Positions 27,560 to 37,367 of a stretch of DNA of 64,000 bases are shown piece after piece (within the stretch, counting starts at the first letter, position 1; the number at the start of each line of letters is the position of its first letter). Position numbers and translations under genes: made by a program. The notes beneath the pieces are model-generated. The model was not told the origin of the DNA, did no database searches, and saw nothing but the letters and a program-made list of their open reading frames with translations. This stretch comes from Bacteroides thetaiotaomicron VPI-5482. Its GTDB lineage: Bacteria; Bacteroidota; Bacteroidia; Bacteroidales; Bacteroidaceae. Location of the stretch: NCBI RefSeq assembly GCF_000011065.1, contig NC_004663.1, positions 2,728,001-2,792,000 on the forward strand. Direction: 5' to 3'.

Positions 27560-29302
27560 TTAATATCCGGGATTCTGCCCGTTTACCCATCCGTCTTCAC
27601 CACCATTTTGCTCGCGGATCACCGGATTCTTGTCTATCACATACTGCGGAATGGGCTGATAATACATACGTGGCAGGAAGGTACGTTTACCAACTTCATG
27701 ATAATTGTATTCCCACACACCATCTCCATTGGTATCTTCTATCTTCATACCACCAATCGGTTTATTCATCACTCCGTTTTCACCATCACAAATCTTCCAG
27801 CGAAGAATGTCCCACCAACGCTTATCTTCAAATGCCAATTCTATACGGCGATCTCTCCGAATGATTTCCCGCAACTGATTTTCTGTGATTCCCTGCGGAT
27901 AAGTATCGCCGATAGAAGGCATATTATCTCCACGTGTTCTCACCATATCCAGATATTCGATGGCAGTCGGTTTATCTCCCGCTTCCAAAGAAGCTTCTGC
28001 ATACATCAGCAACACATCTGCATAACGGAAGAAAATATAATTTGCCATTCCGTTGCTCATTTGCAGATTGTCCGCTCCATTCACGGATTCATCAATCGTT
28101 TTACGAGTGTAGTATCCCGTATTCGTAACGTCACTATCCGAAGAAGTATCAATCTCATTGGGACTACCTACTCCTACACGAGTAATAATCTCTTCCCCCT
28201 GCCACATAGATCCATCATACAGGATGCTCTGGTAGAAGCGTTTCTCACGATTTTTATAAGGATTATTCTTATTGTAACCGGATGCAGGATCAGTGATAGG
28301 CAATCCGTTGGCCATGCAATAGTCGTCAACCAGTTCCTGTGTAGGCTGCATATTTCCCCAACTGGACTGTACTCCTTTTACAAACACCGGACCGAACAGA
28401 CCTTCACGACGCCCTCCATTCTGCTTAGACATCTGGAAGTCGAAGATCACTTCATCGTTATTGTTGGTAGCTTCTGTCCAAAGGTCCAAAATAGTCGGTT
28501 GCAGATGATAGACCTGTAAGTCAATTACATCTTTCAAGGTAGCCGCAGCTGCTTCCCAGCGTTTCTTGTCTTTGCCCGGATTACGCAATTCACTGGCATG
28601 AAACAGTTCCACCCATCCTTTCAGTGTCAGAATTGCTCCTTTGGAAGCACGCCCCAGATCGGAACCGCTACGGCGCGGAGGAAGATCATCTTTAATCTCG
28701 TCCAACTCTTTGTCGATAAACTCAAATGTTTTCTGTGCAGTCTCACGCGGATAAAAGATATCCGTACTCACGTTATTATCCAGCACTTCCGTGATGATAG
28801 GCACACCACCGTACGCCATCCAAAGATAGTGATAGAACCAGGCACGCAGGAAACGCACTTCTGCAAGGCGTTCTTTCTTATATTCTGCCGAGAAATCGGA
28901 TTCTGTTACTTTCGTAATGAAAAGATTGCAGGAACGGATACGCTCATACTGTCCTTTGGCGTCGTCATTATTCTGACGTCCCCATTTCCACATATCCCAG
29001 GGGCCGGGTATCCAGCTGGTAGGAGATAATGCTCCGGTATAAATCGTTGTACGGGCATTCATCCATTCCGCACCTACGTATGAATTATCCGAATATTGGT
29101 CCAGATTCTGTGTTTCATTGTTCAGATGCGGCAACTGATTATAGATATCATTCAGAAACATATCGGCATTTTCTTCCGATCCCCAGACCGTTGTATCTCC
29201 AAAACGGTCTTTCGGCTCTATTTCAAGCCAGTCTTCACAGGCAGACAGCAAGGCTAATGAGCCTGCCAGGCAAACTGTTTTTATTATATTATGTATTCTC
29301 AT
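27560..29302 (-). CDS. SusD/RagB-family glycan-binding lipoprotein (PUL A)
   Basis: This 580-residue protein has lipobox LLSAC (about residue 21) and the SusD pattern: N-terminal TPR-like helices, FLRAWFYHYLWMAYGGVPII (about 150-170), a long insertion and a C-terminal RRDRRIELAFEDKRWWDILRW. SusD proteins cap the cognate SusC barrel and bind glycan at the cell surface. The SusC gene lies 28 bases upstream. Confidence 0.95.
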   Translation of the reverse strand: MRIHNIIKTVCLAGSLALLSACEDWLEIEPKDRFGDTTVWGSEENADMFLNDIYNQLPHLNNETQNLDQYSDNSYVGAEWMNARTTIYTGALSPTSWIPGPWDMWKWGRQNNDDAKGQYERIRSCNLFITKVTESDFSAEYKKERLAEVRFLRAWFYHYLWMAYGGVPIITEVLDNNVSTDIFYPRETAQKTFEFIDKELDEIKDDLPPRRSGSDLGRASKGAILTLKGWVELFHASELRNPGKDKKRWEAAAATLKDVIDLQVYHLQPTILDLWTEATNNNDEVIFDFQMSKQNGGRREGLFGPVFVKGVQSSWGNMQPTQELVDDYCMANGLPITDPASGYNKNNPYKNREKRFYQSILYDGSMWQGEEIITRVGVGSPNEIDTSSDSDVTNTGYYTRKTIDESVNGADNLQMSNGMANYIFFRYADVLLMYAEASLEAGDKPTAIEYLDMVRTRGDNMPSIGDTYPQGITENQLREIIRRDRRIELAFEDKRWWDILRWKICDGENGVMNKPIGGMKIEDTNGDGVWEYNYHEVGKRTFLPRMYYQPIPQYVIDKNPVIREQNGGEDGWVNGQNPGY

Positions 29303-29330
29303 ATTCTATCTTGTTATGATGGTTAACTAA

Positions 29331-32300
29331 TTAAAAAGTAATATTCAAACCAAAAGCATATACAGCCTGCTGCATATAGTATTTACCATTAGCGGATTTG
29401 GCTTCCGGGTCGATCAGCTCTTTCATAAACGGAGTCCATGTCCAGAGGTTTTGTCCGGAAGCATATACACGGGCAGAGCTGATACCAATAAAGTTCAGTG
29501 CCGAACGAGGCAAGGTATAACCGATTTCAATACTCTTCAAACGGATATAAGTAGCATCACGTACCCACCACGAAGAAGGTTGACGATGGTTATTCACCGT
29601 TACTTCACTGGTCAGACGGGGATAAGGTGCGTTCGTGTTATCCGGCGTCCAGTGATCACTGAATTGTAACTTAGTAGCCGAACCGGAATCAAAGAAAGGC
29701 ATTACCAAAGTCTCACCCAATGAGATACTGGTACGGGTAGCCCCTTGAATCAATGCGTTCAGGTCGAAGTTCTTCCATTGGACAGTAGGAGCCAGACCGA
29801 AAATAATTTCGGGCGCCCAGTTAGAGAAGCCGATCACTGTCTGGTCGTGTTCGTCAATCTTTCCATCAGGCACGCCGTTAGGACCGCTTAAATCTTCGTA
29901 GCGCAAATCACCCGGATATACCTGTCCCCAAGGTTGAGTAGCGATGCCGGCCTTTAAGGAACCGTCAGGATTGAAGTCGTCATAAGTAAAGTACCCCAAA
30001 GCATTGTATCCGAACATTGTTCCGTCGGGACGTCCTGTTCTGCGACGATTCGGATTATTAAAGGTGGCTTCCGTCTCAAATACTTCATCCAGAATATTAC
30101 GTGCGAAAGTGAAAGTACCTTTTGCACTGATCATCCAGTCTTTGCCGATACGTTTGTTGAAATTCAGAGATAAATCAATACCTTGATTGTGCATACTTCC
30201 CGCATTGACCTGTGACAAAGGAATACCATATTCTGCCGGAACCAATGCATTCGGAGCCATCAGCATATTCGAACGCTTCTCATAGAAATAGTCAGCTTCC
30301 AGAGAAAACATACCGTTCAATACGGAAAACTCCACACCGAAGTCAAACTTCTTAGCTTTCTCCCAAGTAATGTTCGGGTTCCCCTGCAAGTTCTCCCACA
30401 TACCCATCATAGGTACACCGCCAAAGTTTACAGCGTTTCCGAATCCGTAATCACTCATATATTGATAGGAACTACCAGCCAAATTTCCGGACTCACCATA
30501 AGAAAGACGCAATTTCAGTTTATCCATCCATTCGACATCTTTCATAAAGGATTCTTCCCGCAAGTTCCATCCCAGTGAGAAAGCAGGGAAGAAACCAAAA
30601 CGTTTGCCTGGAGCAAAATAGTAGTGTCCGTCATAACGACCGGAAACTTCCGCCATATAACGGTTATCATAATTATATCCCAAACGGAATGCATAACCTA
30701 CCTGACGTTCTTTCCAAGACGTACCACCGTTGCTGATATCGGCAGGGTCACTGCTTCCCGCATTGATTTCATCTATGTTAATATTATAATTCAGACGTTT
30801 GGCACTCATATTCCATACGTTTCTTTCGCGTGCTTCAATAACTCCGAGTCCAGTAACCGTATGCTTGCCGAAAGTCCGTGAGTAATTAATCATTCCCTGA
30901 TAAGTCATGCTCACGCTTTCTTCAAACGATTGTTCCAGATTCGGTTTCTCCGGTCCCTGGAATCCTTCCACGAATTGATACGGAGTTTGTGATGCATCCA
31001 GTGTGTATACAGGTATCGGTGTCAGATATTTCTTTTTCTTCACACGATACGGATCGTAGTTGATTACTCCTTTGATGCTTAACCCTTGAATGAAGGGAAG
31101 CTGTTGCTCTATGGAGAGAGAAGTATTCAGTTGGTCGGCCGGCTCCTGACGATATCCGCTACGATAGGTCAGCCCGAAAAGTGACTTACCTACATATTGT
31201 CCCCACAGACCATTCGAGTACTGTATAGCAGAGATAGGAGGTGTACGATATGCCTGATACATGATGTCGCCTGTATCGGCACCCGGATAATTCTTCTTTT
31301 CGTGCCATCCACCCAGACTTAAACTGATTTTCGTATATTTGGTGGCATCCACGCTTAAATTAGCCAGCAGATTAAAACGCTGGTAATCGGTAGTACTCCA
31401 CATTCCTTCCTGATAAGAATATCCTAAAGATACGTAGTACTGGAATTTATCGCTACCACCGGATAATTGCAAGTTGTGATTCGTAATCACAGAATTGTTT
31501 TGTACCAAGTCACGCAGACCGTTGCTATTAGGATAACGGTCAGGATCGGCATCGGGGTCTCCGGCACAGGTTTTCCGGTACATTTCCAGATCATGCTGTG
31601 AGTAGGCATAATAATTGGGATAACCTGCATTCATAGCCGCTTCGTTTTTCATCAAAGCATATTCATACGAATTAACCTGGTCAGTGATGCGGGTCGGGTT
31701 CTGAAAACCGATATATCCATTGTATGAAAGTACCGGAGCACCGCTTTTTCCCTTTTTTGTTGTTACCAATACTACCCCATTGGCACCGGCCATACCATAA
31801 GGAGCTACGGCAGCTGCATCTTTCAGGATAGTAATATCCTCGATCATATTCGGATCGATACGTGAAAAGTCACGGGGAACTCCATCCACTACGACCAATG
31901 GAGATTGGTTCCCTAATGTAGCCACACCACGGATTCTCAAATCAGAACCATCAGCTCCCGGTTCTCCCGATCCTTGTTTTGCAATGACTCCCGCCATACG
32001 ACCTGCCAAACTATTAGAAATATTGATAACCGGCTTTTGCGCTACATCTTTAGTCTTCATGCTTGATACAGCAGCTGTAGAAGAAATCTTCTTCTGCGTA
32101 CCGTAAGCCACAACCACTACTTCTTCCAGAATTTCAGAATCTTCTTCCATCACAATCTGAATGGCATTCTGATTGTTCACCGGAATATTCTTTGTGGAAA
32201 AACCCACATACGTAACCGCTAATACCGAATTGGAAGGCAAGGATAACGTGAATTTACCATCGATATCTGTGATCGTACCATTAGAAGCACTTCCCTGCTC

Positions 32301-32693
32301 CATGATGTTAGCTCCGATAATAGGCTCGCCACTTTTGTCTACTACGGTTCCTTTGACTATTATTTTTTTACCTATTGATTTTTTCTCTACCTGCGTTTTC
32401 TTCAATGAGATGTAGTTGTCGGCGTATTCATACGTCAGCCCTATTTGCGGCAATACATTTTCAAGCAATGCTTTTACCTGTTTATTCCGGGCATTGATTT
32501 TTACTTTCTGTTCGATATTGATGTCTTTTCCGTAGACAAACAAATATCCGGCCTGTTTTTCGACTTCTTGAATCAGTTCTTTTAGCGAAACCGAAGTTTT
32601 ATTAATATTCACAACTGCTGTCTGTGCCTGGGCCTGGTATGTAAAAAGGTTAATAAACAGGACCAAAGCGAGCAGTGAAAAGATTTTTTTCAT
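29331..32693 (-). CDS. SusC/RagA TonB-linked transporter with STN domain (PUL A)
   Basis: This 1,120-residue protein has a signal peptide (1-24), an STN domain (about 27-100: VNINKTSVSLKELIQEVEKQ), a carboxypeptidase-regulatory-like domain (about 108-190), a TonB box region (EEVVVVAYGTQKK), a plug (about 205-330) and a beta-barrel to a terminal Phe. The extra STN domain signals to FecR, and a FecR and sigma gene lie just upstream. The transporter imports the oligosaccharide delivered by the SusD at 27560. A strong hairpin (32768-32816) lies in the leader between FecR and this gene. Confidence 0.95.
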   Translation of the reverse strand: MKKIFSLLALVLFINLFTYQAQAQTAVVNINKTSVSLKELIQEVEKQAGYLFVYGKDINIEQKVKINARNKQVKALLENVLPQIGLTYEYADNYISLKKTQVEKKSIGKKIIVKGTVVDKSGEPIIGANIMEQGSASNGTITDIDGKFTLSLPSNSVLAVTYVGFSTKNIPVNNQNAIQIVMEEDSEILEEVVVVAYGTQKKISSTAAVSSMKTKDVAQKPVINISNSLAGRMAGVIAKQGSGEPGADGSDLRIRGVATLGNQSPLVVVDGVPRDFSRIDPNMIEDITILKDAAAVAPYGMAGANGVVLVTTKKGKSGAPVLSYNGYIGFQNPTRITDQVNSYEYALMKNEAAMNAGYPNYYAYSQHDLEMYRKTCAGDPDADPDRYPNSNGLRDLVQNNSVITNHNLQLSGGSDKFQYYVSLGYSYQEGMWSTTDYQRFNLLANLSVDATKYTKISLSLGGWHEKKNYPGADTGDIMYQAYRTPPISAIQYSNGLWGQYVGKSLFGLTYRSGYRQEPADQLNTSLSIEQQLPFIQGLSIKGVINYDPYRVKKKKYLTPIPVYTLDASQTPYQFVEGFQGPEKPNLEQSFEESVSMTYQGMINYSRTFGKHTVTGLGVIEARERNVWNMSAKRLNYNINIDEINAGSSDPADISNGGTSWKERQVGYAFRLGYNYDNRYMAEVSGRYDGHYYFAPGKRFGFFPAFSLGWNLREESFMKDVEWMDKLKLRLSYGESGNLAGSSYQYMSDYGFGNAVNFGGVPMMGMWENLQGNPNITWEKAKKFDFGVEFSVLNGMFSLEADYFYEKRSNMLMAPNALVPAEYGIPLSQVNAGSMHNQGIDLSLNFNKRIGKDWMISAKGTFTFARNILDEVFETEATFNNPNRRRTGRPDGTMFGYNALGYFTYDDFNPDGSLKAGIATQPWGQVYPGDLRYEDLSGPNGVPDGKIDEHDQTVIGFSNWAPEIIFGLAPTVQWKNFDLNALIQGATRTSISLGETLVMPFFDSGSATKLQFSDHWTPDNTNAPYPRLTSEVTVNNHRQPSSWWVRDATYIRLKSIEIGYTLPRSALNFIGISSARVYASGQNLWTWTPFMKELIDPEAKSANGKYYMQQAVYAFGLNITF

Positions 32694-32767
32694 AACTTTG
32701 CTAAGTGGTTTTGTTAGTACTTTATTTTAGGTTCACAAAAACGTGAAACAGAGAAAGTATTAATAGC

Positions 32768-32816
32768 TGAGGAATTGGGGAGAGTGTTGCACCACTTTCC
32801 CCCTTTTTATTCCTCA
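32768..32816. repeat. nested hairpin in the FecR-SusC intergenic leader
   Basis: Outer arms TGAGGAAT (32768-32775) and ATTCCTCA (32809-32816) are perfect. Inner arms 32777-32786 and 32793-32802 pair in 9 of 10 positions around a 6-base loop. The 195-base gap between FecR and SusC holds no gene. In the minus-strand transcript the structure would form in the 5' leader of SusC. No T-run follows it, so it is more likely a stability or translation element than a terminator. Confidence 0.6.
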
Positions 32817-32888
32817 TTTTGATGTCTATTTACTTTCGTTTTATTCTACTCCGTTGTGTTACATAGGCATTAAATTTTAATCAGATTA

Positions 32889-33857
32889 TTAATATATCGT
32901 TATCTCTCGCTGTGACAGTATTTTGTACTCAAATAAGTCCGCACGGCTAATTGCTTTCAGAATCGTTTCAATCTGATCGCTTTGCCGGAACTTACCCGAA
33001 ATAATCTTACTCAACAGAGATGGATCATCTACAGTAAAATGAATATCATACCATTGCTCCAATCTTTCCAGCACTTCGCCCAACGGTAATTCTTCAAAGT
33101 CATAAATTCCTTGTTCACGATATTCCTTTCCTCCAAAATGAGAAGAAGACTTTACCAGTTTTCCATCTACCAAAGATACTTTCTCGTCAGGCAATAAATT
33201 CACCGATTCTTCTGGAAATCCGGTAGAGCTAACCCTCACTTTACCCGAGAGCAAGTCTGTCTCAAACTTCTCACTGTTACTATAAGCATACACATTAAAT
33301 TCCGTACCAAGCACTCTTACATCATACTTCTGCGTCTGCACTGTAAAAGGACGGGAAGCATCCTTTGTCACAGTGAAAAACCCCTCTCCATCCAGTTCTA
33401 CCGTACGGGCATCGGACGAAAAAACAGAAGGCCACTTCAACGTAGAAAGCGAACTCAACCATGCCTCACTACCATCCGGAAGGGTTAAATGTACCCGTTG
33501 CCCTTTCGGAACTGTAATCTCCGTATAAGAAGGAGTCTCCGAGCCAACAAACATATACCAGGCGAGCATCCACGTCAGAGCAATCATAGCGGCTGCCGAA
33601 GTAGTATACCGCACGATTTGCAACACCCGTTTCCGCCTCAGCTTTTTCTCCTGACGGTTCATCATTGCTTCCAGATTCCGTTCGCCTTTCAAAGAATCAT
33701 CTTCTCTGGGTAATAATCCGGACAGACCTACGATATTTTGCATTTCTGCAAATTCCCGTTTCATATCTTCGTTCTTTTCCAGTTCCTGAAAAAGCTCCCG
33801 TTTTTCCTCTTCGGTCGGTTCTCCGAAAAAGTATTGATTCCATTTCTCATTCATCAT
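32889..33857 (-). CDS. FecR-family anti-sigma factor (PUL A)
   Basis: This protein of about 322 residues has a cytoplasmic N-terminus (MMNEKWNQYFFGEPTEEEKR), one membrane helix (TTSAAAMIALTWMLAWYMFV), and the FecR domain (HLTLPDGSEAWLSSLSTLKWP, VELDGEGFFTVTKDASRPF). The C-terminal STN-like DUF4974 follows (DFEELPLGEVLERLEQWYDIHF). I chose the ATG at 33857 because the upstream extension is hydrophobic and untypical. The cognate sigma is at 34259, separated by 401 bases that contain the 88-bp palindrome at 34054-34141. Confidence 0.93.
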   Translation of the reverse strand: MMNEKWNQYFFGEPTEEEKRELFQELEKNEDMKREFAEMQNIVGLSGLLPREDDSLKGERNLEAMMNRQEKKLRRKRVLQIVRYTTSAAAMIALTWMLAWYMFVGSETPSYTEITVPKGQRVHLTLPDGSEAWLSSLSTLKWPSVFSSDARTVELDGEGFFTVTKDASRPFTVQTQKYDVRVLGTEFNVYAYSNSEKFETDLLSGKVRVSSTGFPEESVNLLPDEKVSLVDGKLVKSSSHFGGKEYREQGIYDFEELPLGEVLERLEQWYDIHFTVDDPSLLSKIISGKFRQSDQIETILKAISRADLFEYKILSQREITIY

Positions 33858-34053
33858 ATTGCGCGCTTTTAATAAGAAGACACAGCAACTTACATTTACC
33901 ACCAAAGGAAAATGAAAAAAAATCAAGGAAGGGAAGTAAAATCCAATAAGTTTAAGCTAAGAACTGTTTTGAAACGAACTAATCTGTTCGGATTTACTCT
34001 AAGATTTAATTCTTGATGTACACAGATTTAGTATTCATTATACTTAAATTTAA

Positions 34054-34141
34054 TCGTCTGACAGTTGTTGAACTTTCGTCTGACAGTTGTTAGACGAAAG
34101 TTCAACAACTGTCAGACGAAAGTTCAACAACTGTCAGACGA
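34054..34141. repeat. 88-bp perfect palindrome built of 22-bp units, between sigma and FecR genes
   Basis: Arms 34054-34091 and 34104-34141 are a perfect 38-bp inverted repeat around a 12-base loop. Inside, units of 22 bases (GTCTGACAGTTGTTGAACTTTC, or its reverse complement) begin at 34057, 34079, 34101 and 34123, the first two in one orientation and the last two inverted. The element lies in the 401-base gap (33858-34258) between the ECF sigma gene and its FecR gene, both on the minus strand. Otherwise I see no gene in this gap. It shares CTTTCGTCT and 22-base spacing with the array at 13417-13504. Confidence 0.92.
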
Positions 34142-34258
34142 ATAGATTTATAAGCAACCGGAACTAAATTCATTCATTATAAGCTGCAAATTAGTACTCA
34201 GCTTGACTAAAGTATATGGAATGGACTGAAGCAAAGACAATACATAGGCGATTTATCC

Positions 34259-34840
34259 TTATACGCTCAATAGAAGCAGCAAAGGCATACAATGACGCAA
34301 TTCTTCCCGAAGTTTCCTCAAAGCGATAGCCATTTGACCTTCTACCGTATTCTGCGAAATGCCAAGGGATTCGGCTATTTCACGATATTTCATACCCTTC
34401 AGCTTACTCATGACAAATATTTCCCGGCAACGTTCCGGTAAGCTATCAATTGCACGGCAGATCTGTTTTTCTACTTCATCTATCGACATTTGAGAGTCAT
34501 CAAGTAGTTGCAGACTATAAAGTTTCAGTTTAAACTCCTGCTCCATAATATCAGAAAGCGGCTGCCTGCGGTCTACTATAGAAAGTTGTGAACGAAGGAA
34601 GTTCAGACAGCGATGCTTGACAGCGGAGAAAAGATATGCATCGGGCTGTTGCAGTTCCGGAAGTATCTCTTTACGTTCCCATAAATAGAGGAAAAAATCT
34701 TGTACTATATTCTCTGCGTCTCCCATAGCTCCTACATAAAGGGAAGCGAAACGAACCAAACGGGCATAGTAGGAAACATAAAGCTTTGAGAAAAGCTTTT
34801 GTGCCGTCAAGGGTTCGGAAGATGGAAGAGAATGTATCAT
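34259..34840 (-). CDS. ECF-type RNA polymerase sigma factor (PUL A)
   Basis: This protein of about 193 residues has sigma region 2 (YYARLVRFASLYVGAMGDAENIVQDFF), region 4 (GMKYREIAESLGISQNTVEGQMAIALRKL) and a hydrophobic C-terminal tail. I used the ATG at 34840 because the -7 element (34860-34867) leaves little room for 34849. It heads PUL A. With FecR and the STN-SusC it forms the classical trans-envelope circuit by which the imported glycan induces its own locus. Confidence 0.93.
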   Translation of the reverse strand: MIHSLPSSEPLTAQKLFSKLYVSYYARLVRFASLYVGAMGDAENIVQDFFLYLWERKEILPELQQPDAYLFSAVKHRCLNFLRSQLSIVDRRQPLSDIMEQEFKLKLYSLQLLDDSQMSIDEVEKQICRAIDSLPERCREIFVMSKLKGMKYREIAESLGISQNTVEGQMAIALRKLREELRHCMPLLLLLSV

Positions 34841-34859
34841 AAACCTCATATTAGATGCA

Positions 34860-34867
34860 CAAAGGTA
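34860..34867 (-). promoter_or_regulatory. -7 element of the PUL A sigma gene
   Basis: The minus strand reads TACCTTTG, matching TAnnTTTG, 20 bases upstream of the ATG at 34840. Confidence 0.55.
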
Positions 34868-34914
34868 ACAAAAGAAACAGCAAAGACAAAGCCTGACTTT
34901 AAATTCCTATTGTA

Positions 34915-34960
34915 TGACCGATACAGATCAAATCAATTAAGATTCTCTCCGTATCGGTCA
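34915..34960. repeat. 10-bp inverted repeat between GH92 and sigma genes
   Basis: TGACCGATAC (34915-34924) is exactly inverted at 34951-34960, with a 26-base spacer. It lies after the last gene of PUL B and before the first gene of PUL A, so it may be a terminator-like structure or an operator. There is no T-run after it on the minus strand. Confidence 0.45.
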
Positions 34961-34988
34961 ATGAAAAGTATACTAAAACCTATTGAAA

Positions 34989-37265
34989 CTACTTGGAATA
35001 AGAATATGGGAAGTCTGCCGGTTGGGTACCTCTTTGCTGATTCGGTACGCTGTCCATCGACAGATTCAGTTCTCCGCCCTGTTTCAGTTCATCATGCGTC
35101 AGATAGTTGCGTGTGAATTCTTGTCCATTCAACAGAGCTTTCCTTATGTATGGACGGTCTGCCGCATTATCTGCTGCTGAAACGACGAAGTTTTTCCCTT
35201 CGGGAAGATGCAGAGTTACCTTTTTAAATAATGGAGAACCTATCGCATATTCAGGCATTCCCGGACAAACCGGATAGAAACCCATAGCAGAAAATACATA
35301 CCAGGCAGATGTCTGCCCGTTGTCCTCGTCGCCACAGTATCCTTTACTTCCGGAATTGTAAAGTTTGTCCATAACATTACGGAGATGGTACTGTGTTTTC
35401 CAGGGCTGACCGATATAATCATACAAGTAAATGGCATGCTGCACCGGTTGGTTACCATGCGCGTATTGTCCCATATTCAAGGCAACCATCTCAGCTATTT
35501 CGTGGATAACGAAACCATAGGTTCCATAGTTATAGGTGTTCGGAGCCACAAACATAGAGTCGAGTCGGGCTATCATCGGTTCATGTCCGCCCATCAATTC
35601 GGATAAGCCTTCCGGATCATGAAACACACTCCAAGTCCAGTGCCAGGAACTTCCTTCTGTGAAAGGACCGCCCCATTCCGTAGCATCAAAACGATCACGC
35701 CAGTTGCCTTTGGCATCTTTTGTCCACATAAAACCATGTTCCGGATAATAGAGATTGCGGTAATTTGGGGCTTTCTGGTAATACTGGTCTGCGATATCCT
35801 GTTTGCCCAGCGATTCCGCAAAGCGGGCAATACACCAGTCAGCATAAGCATATTCGAGTGTTTTGGCTGTAGCTTCGGGAACTTCCGGATAAGGTACATA
35901 ACCGAGCTTATCATAATACTCGAAGCCGTCACGCCCTACAGAAGCTATTTCCGCATGACGGGCTTGTGTCTGATGAATCATCGCTTCCAGAGCTTTTTCG
36001 GCATCTACCGTTTGTATCCCCTTCATCCATGCATCGACTAATAAGGAAACAGAGTTATTGCCAATCATACAACCACGATGACCGGGACTCGCCCATTCGG
36101 GCATAAAGCCACTTTCATTATAAGCATTAATGATAGATTGCGTCACACGTTCCGAAACTTCCGGATATAGCAATGTGAATAACGGATGAACCGCACGGAA
36201 CGTATCCCAGAAACCATTGTCAGTATACATATAACCATCATGCACGTTACCGTCATAAGGACTGTAATAAACAGGATTTCCTTGTGAATCAAACTCATAG
36301 AACTCACGTGGAAAAAGTAATGTACGATACAGGCAGGAATAGAAGGTACGAAGTTGTTCGTCTGTTCCTCCTTCCGCTTCTACACGTCCGAGATAGTTAT
36401 TCCACTGTTCACGGGCTTTCCCGCTGATCAGTTGTACATCCGCATCAGCTACTTCACGATTAAAGTTGATGGCAGCCTGTTCGGGACTGATAAAAGAAGA
36501 GGCTGTACGTATGGTCAGCTTTTCACCTGCCGGAACATCAAATTTCAGATAGGCACAGGTATAATCGGCCGCTACATCGGTTTGATGGTGCAACAAAGTA
36601 TCTCCATTGTAAGTACCGTATTCTATGACGGGATGACTGAATTCCATCATAAAGTAATTAGCGAAGTTATCCGGCACACCTCCGTTATTATAACGTGTCG
36701 CACCTTTTACCAACCGTTTTTCCGGTTCAATCGTTATTGAACTTCCTCCGTTGTATGCATCTACCACTACATACTGATCTTCCTTTTCGGGGAAAGAGAC
36801 CTCGAATACAGCTCCGCGGGAAGTAGCAGAAAGAGACGTCTGCAATCCGTTATTGAATGTAACACTGTAGTTATAAGGAGTCGCTTTCTCCTGTTGATGT
36901 GAGAACGGAACCAGACGTTCTTTGTGACTCATTTTCAGTTCTCCGGCAAGCGGCATAATGGAAAATGTACCATAGTCATTTATCCAGGGACTAGGCTGAT
37001 GTGTCTGCCGGAAACCGCGCATCAGACTGTCAGTATACGTATACATCCATCCGCTGCCATTCTCCCCCGTCTGCGGACTCCAGAAGTTCATCCCCCAAGG
37101 TACCGCCACAGCAGGATAAGTATTACCATGCGAAAACGCAAAAGTAGACTCGGTACCCATCAAAGGATTCACGTAGTCTACAAACTCTACCGTCTTCTTT
37201 GACTGCTGACACGAAGTGAGCAGAAAAGGAAAACAGATTGATAAGAAAAACAATCTTGTAACCAT
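34989..37265 (-). CDS. GH92 alpha-mannosidase lipoprotein (PUL B)
   Basis: This protein of about 758 residues has lipobox LLTSC after the ATG at 37265 (an in-frame GTG at 37292 is the alternative). The GH92 fold is shown by YVNPLMGTESTFAFSHGNTYPAV near the start, GSGWMYTYTDSLMRGFRQTHQPSPWINDYG, the YNESGFMPEWASPGHRGCMIGNN stretch, and CGDEDNGQTSAWYVFSAMGFYPV. GH92 enzymes are calcium-dependent inverting alpha-mannosidases, mostly alpha-1,2, acting on host or yeast mannans. This is the last gene of PUL B. Confidence 0.93.
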   Translation of the reverse strand: MVTRLFFLSICFPFLLTSCQQSKKTVEFVDYVNPLMGTESTFAFSHGNTYPAVAVPWGMNFWSPQTGENGSGWMYTYTDSLMRGFRQTHQPSPWINDYGTFSIMPLAGELKMSHKERLVPFSHQQEKATPYNYSVTFNNGLQTSLSATSRGAVFEVSFPEKEDQYVVVDAYNGGSSITIEPEKRLVKGATRYNNGGVPDNFANYFMMEFSHPVIEYGTYNGDTLLHHQTDVAADYTCAYLKFDVPAGEKLTIRTASSFISPEQAAINFNREVADADVQLISGKAREQWNNYLGRVEAEGGTDEQLRTFYSCLYRTLLFPREFYEFDSQGNPVYYSPYDGNVHDGYMYTDNGFWDTFRAVHPLFTLLYPEVSERVTQSIINAYNESGFMPEWASPGHRGCMIGNNSVSLLVDAWMKGIQTVDAEKALEAMIHQTQARHAEIASVGRDGFEYYDKLGYVPYPEVPEATAKTLEYAYADWCIARFAESLGKQDIADQYYQKAPNYRNLYYPEHGFMWTKDAKGNWRDRFDATEWGGPFTEGSSWHWTWSVFHDPEGLSELMGGHEPMIARLDSMFVAPNTYNYGTYGFVIHEIAEMVALNMGQYAHGNQPVQHAIYLYDYIGQPWKTQYHLRNVMDKLYNSGSKGYCGDEDNGQTSAWYVFSAMGFYPVCPGMPEYAIGSPLFKKVTLHLPEGKNFVVSAADNAADRPYIRKALLNGQEFTRNYLTHDELKQGGELNLSMDSVPNQQRGTQPADFPYSYSK

Positions 37266-37367
37266 ATCTATTATTATTTGCTTAAGTTTCACAAGCCTTC
37301 TGTATCACTTCTCCTTCCACGTTAAAACAGAGAAAACCATGCAGAAAGCCTGTGAAACTCAGGTTAA

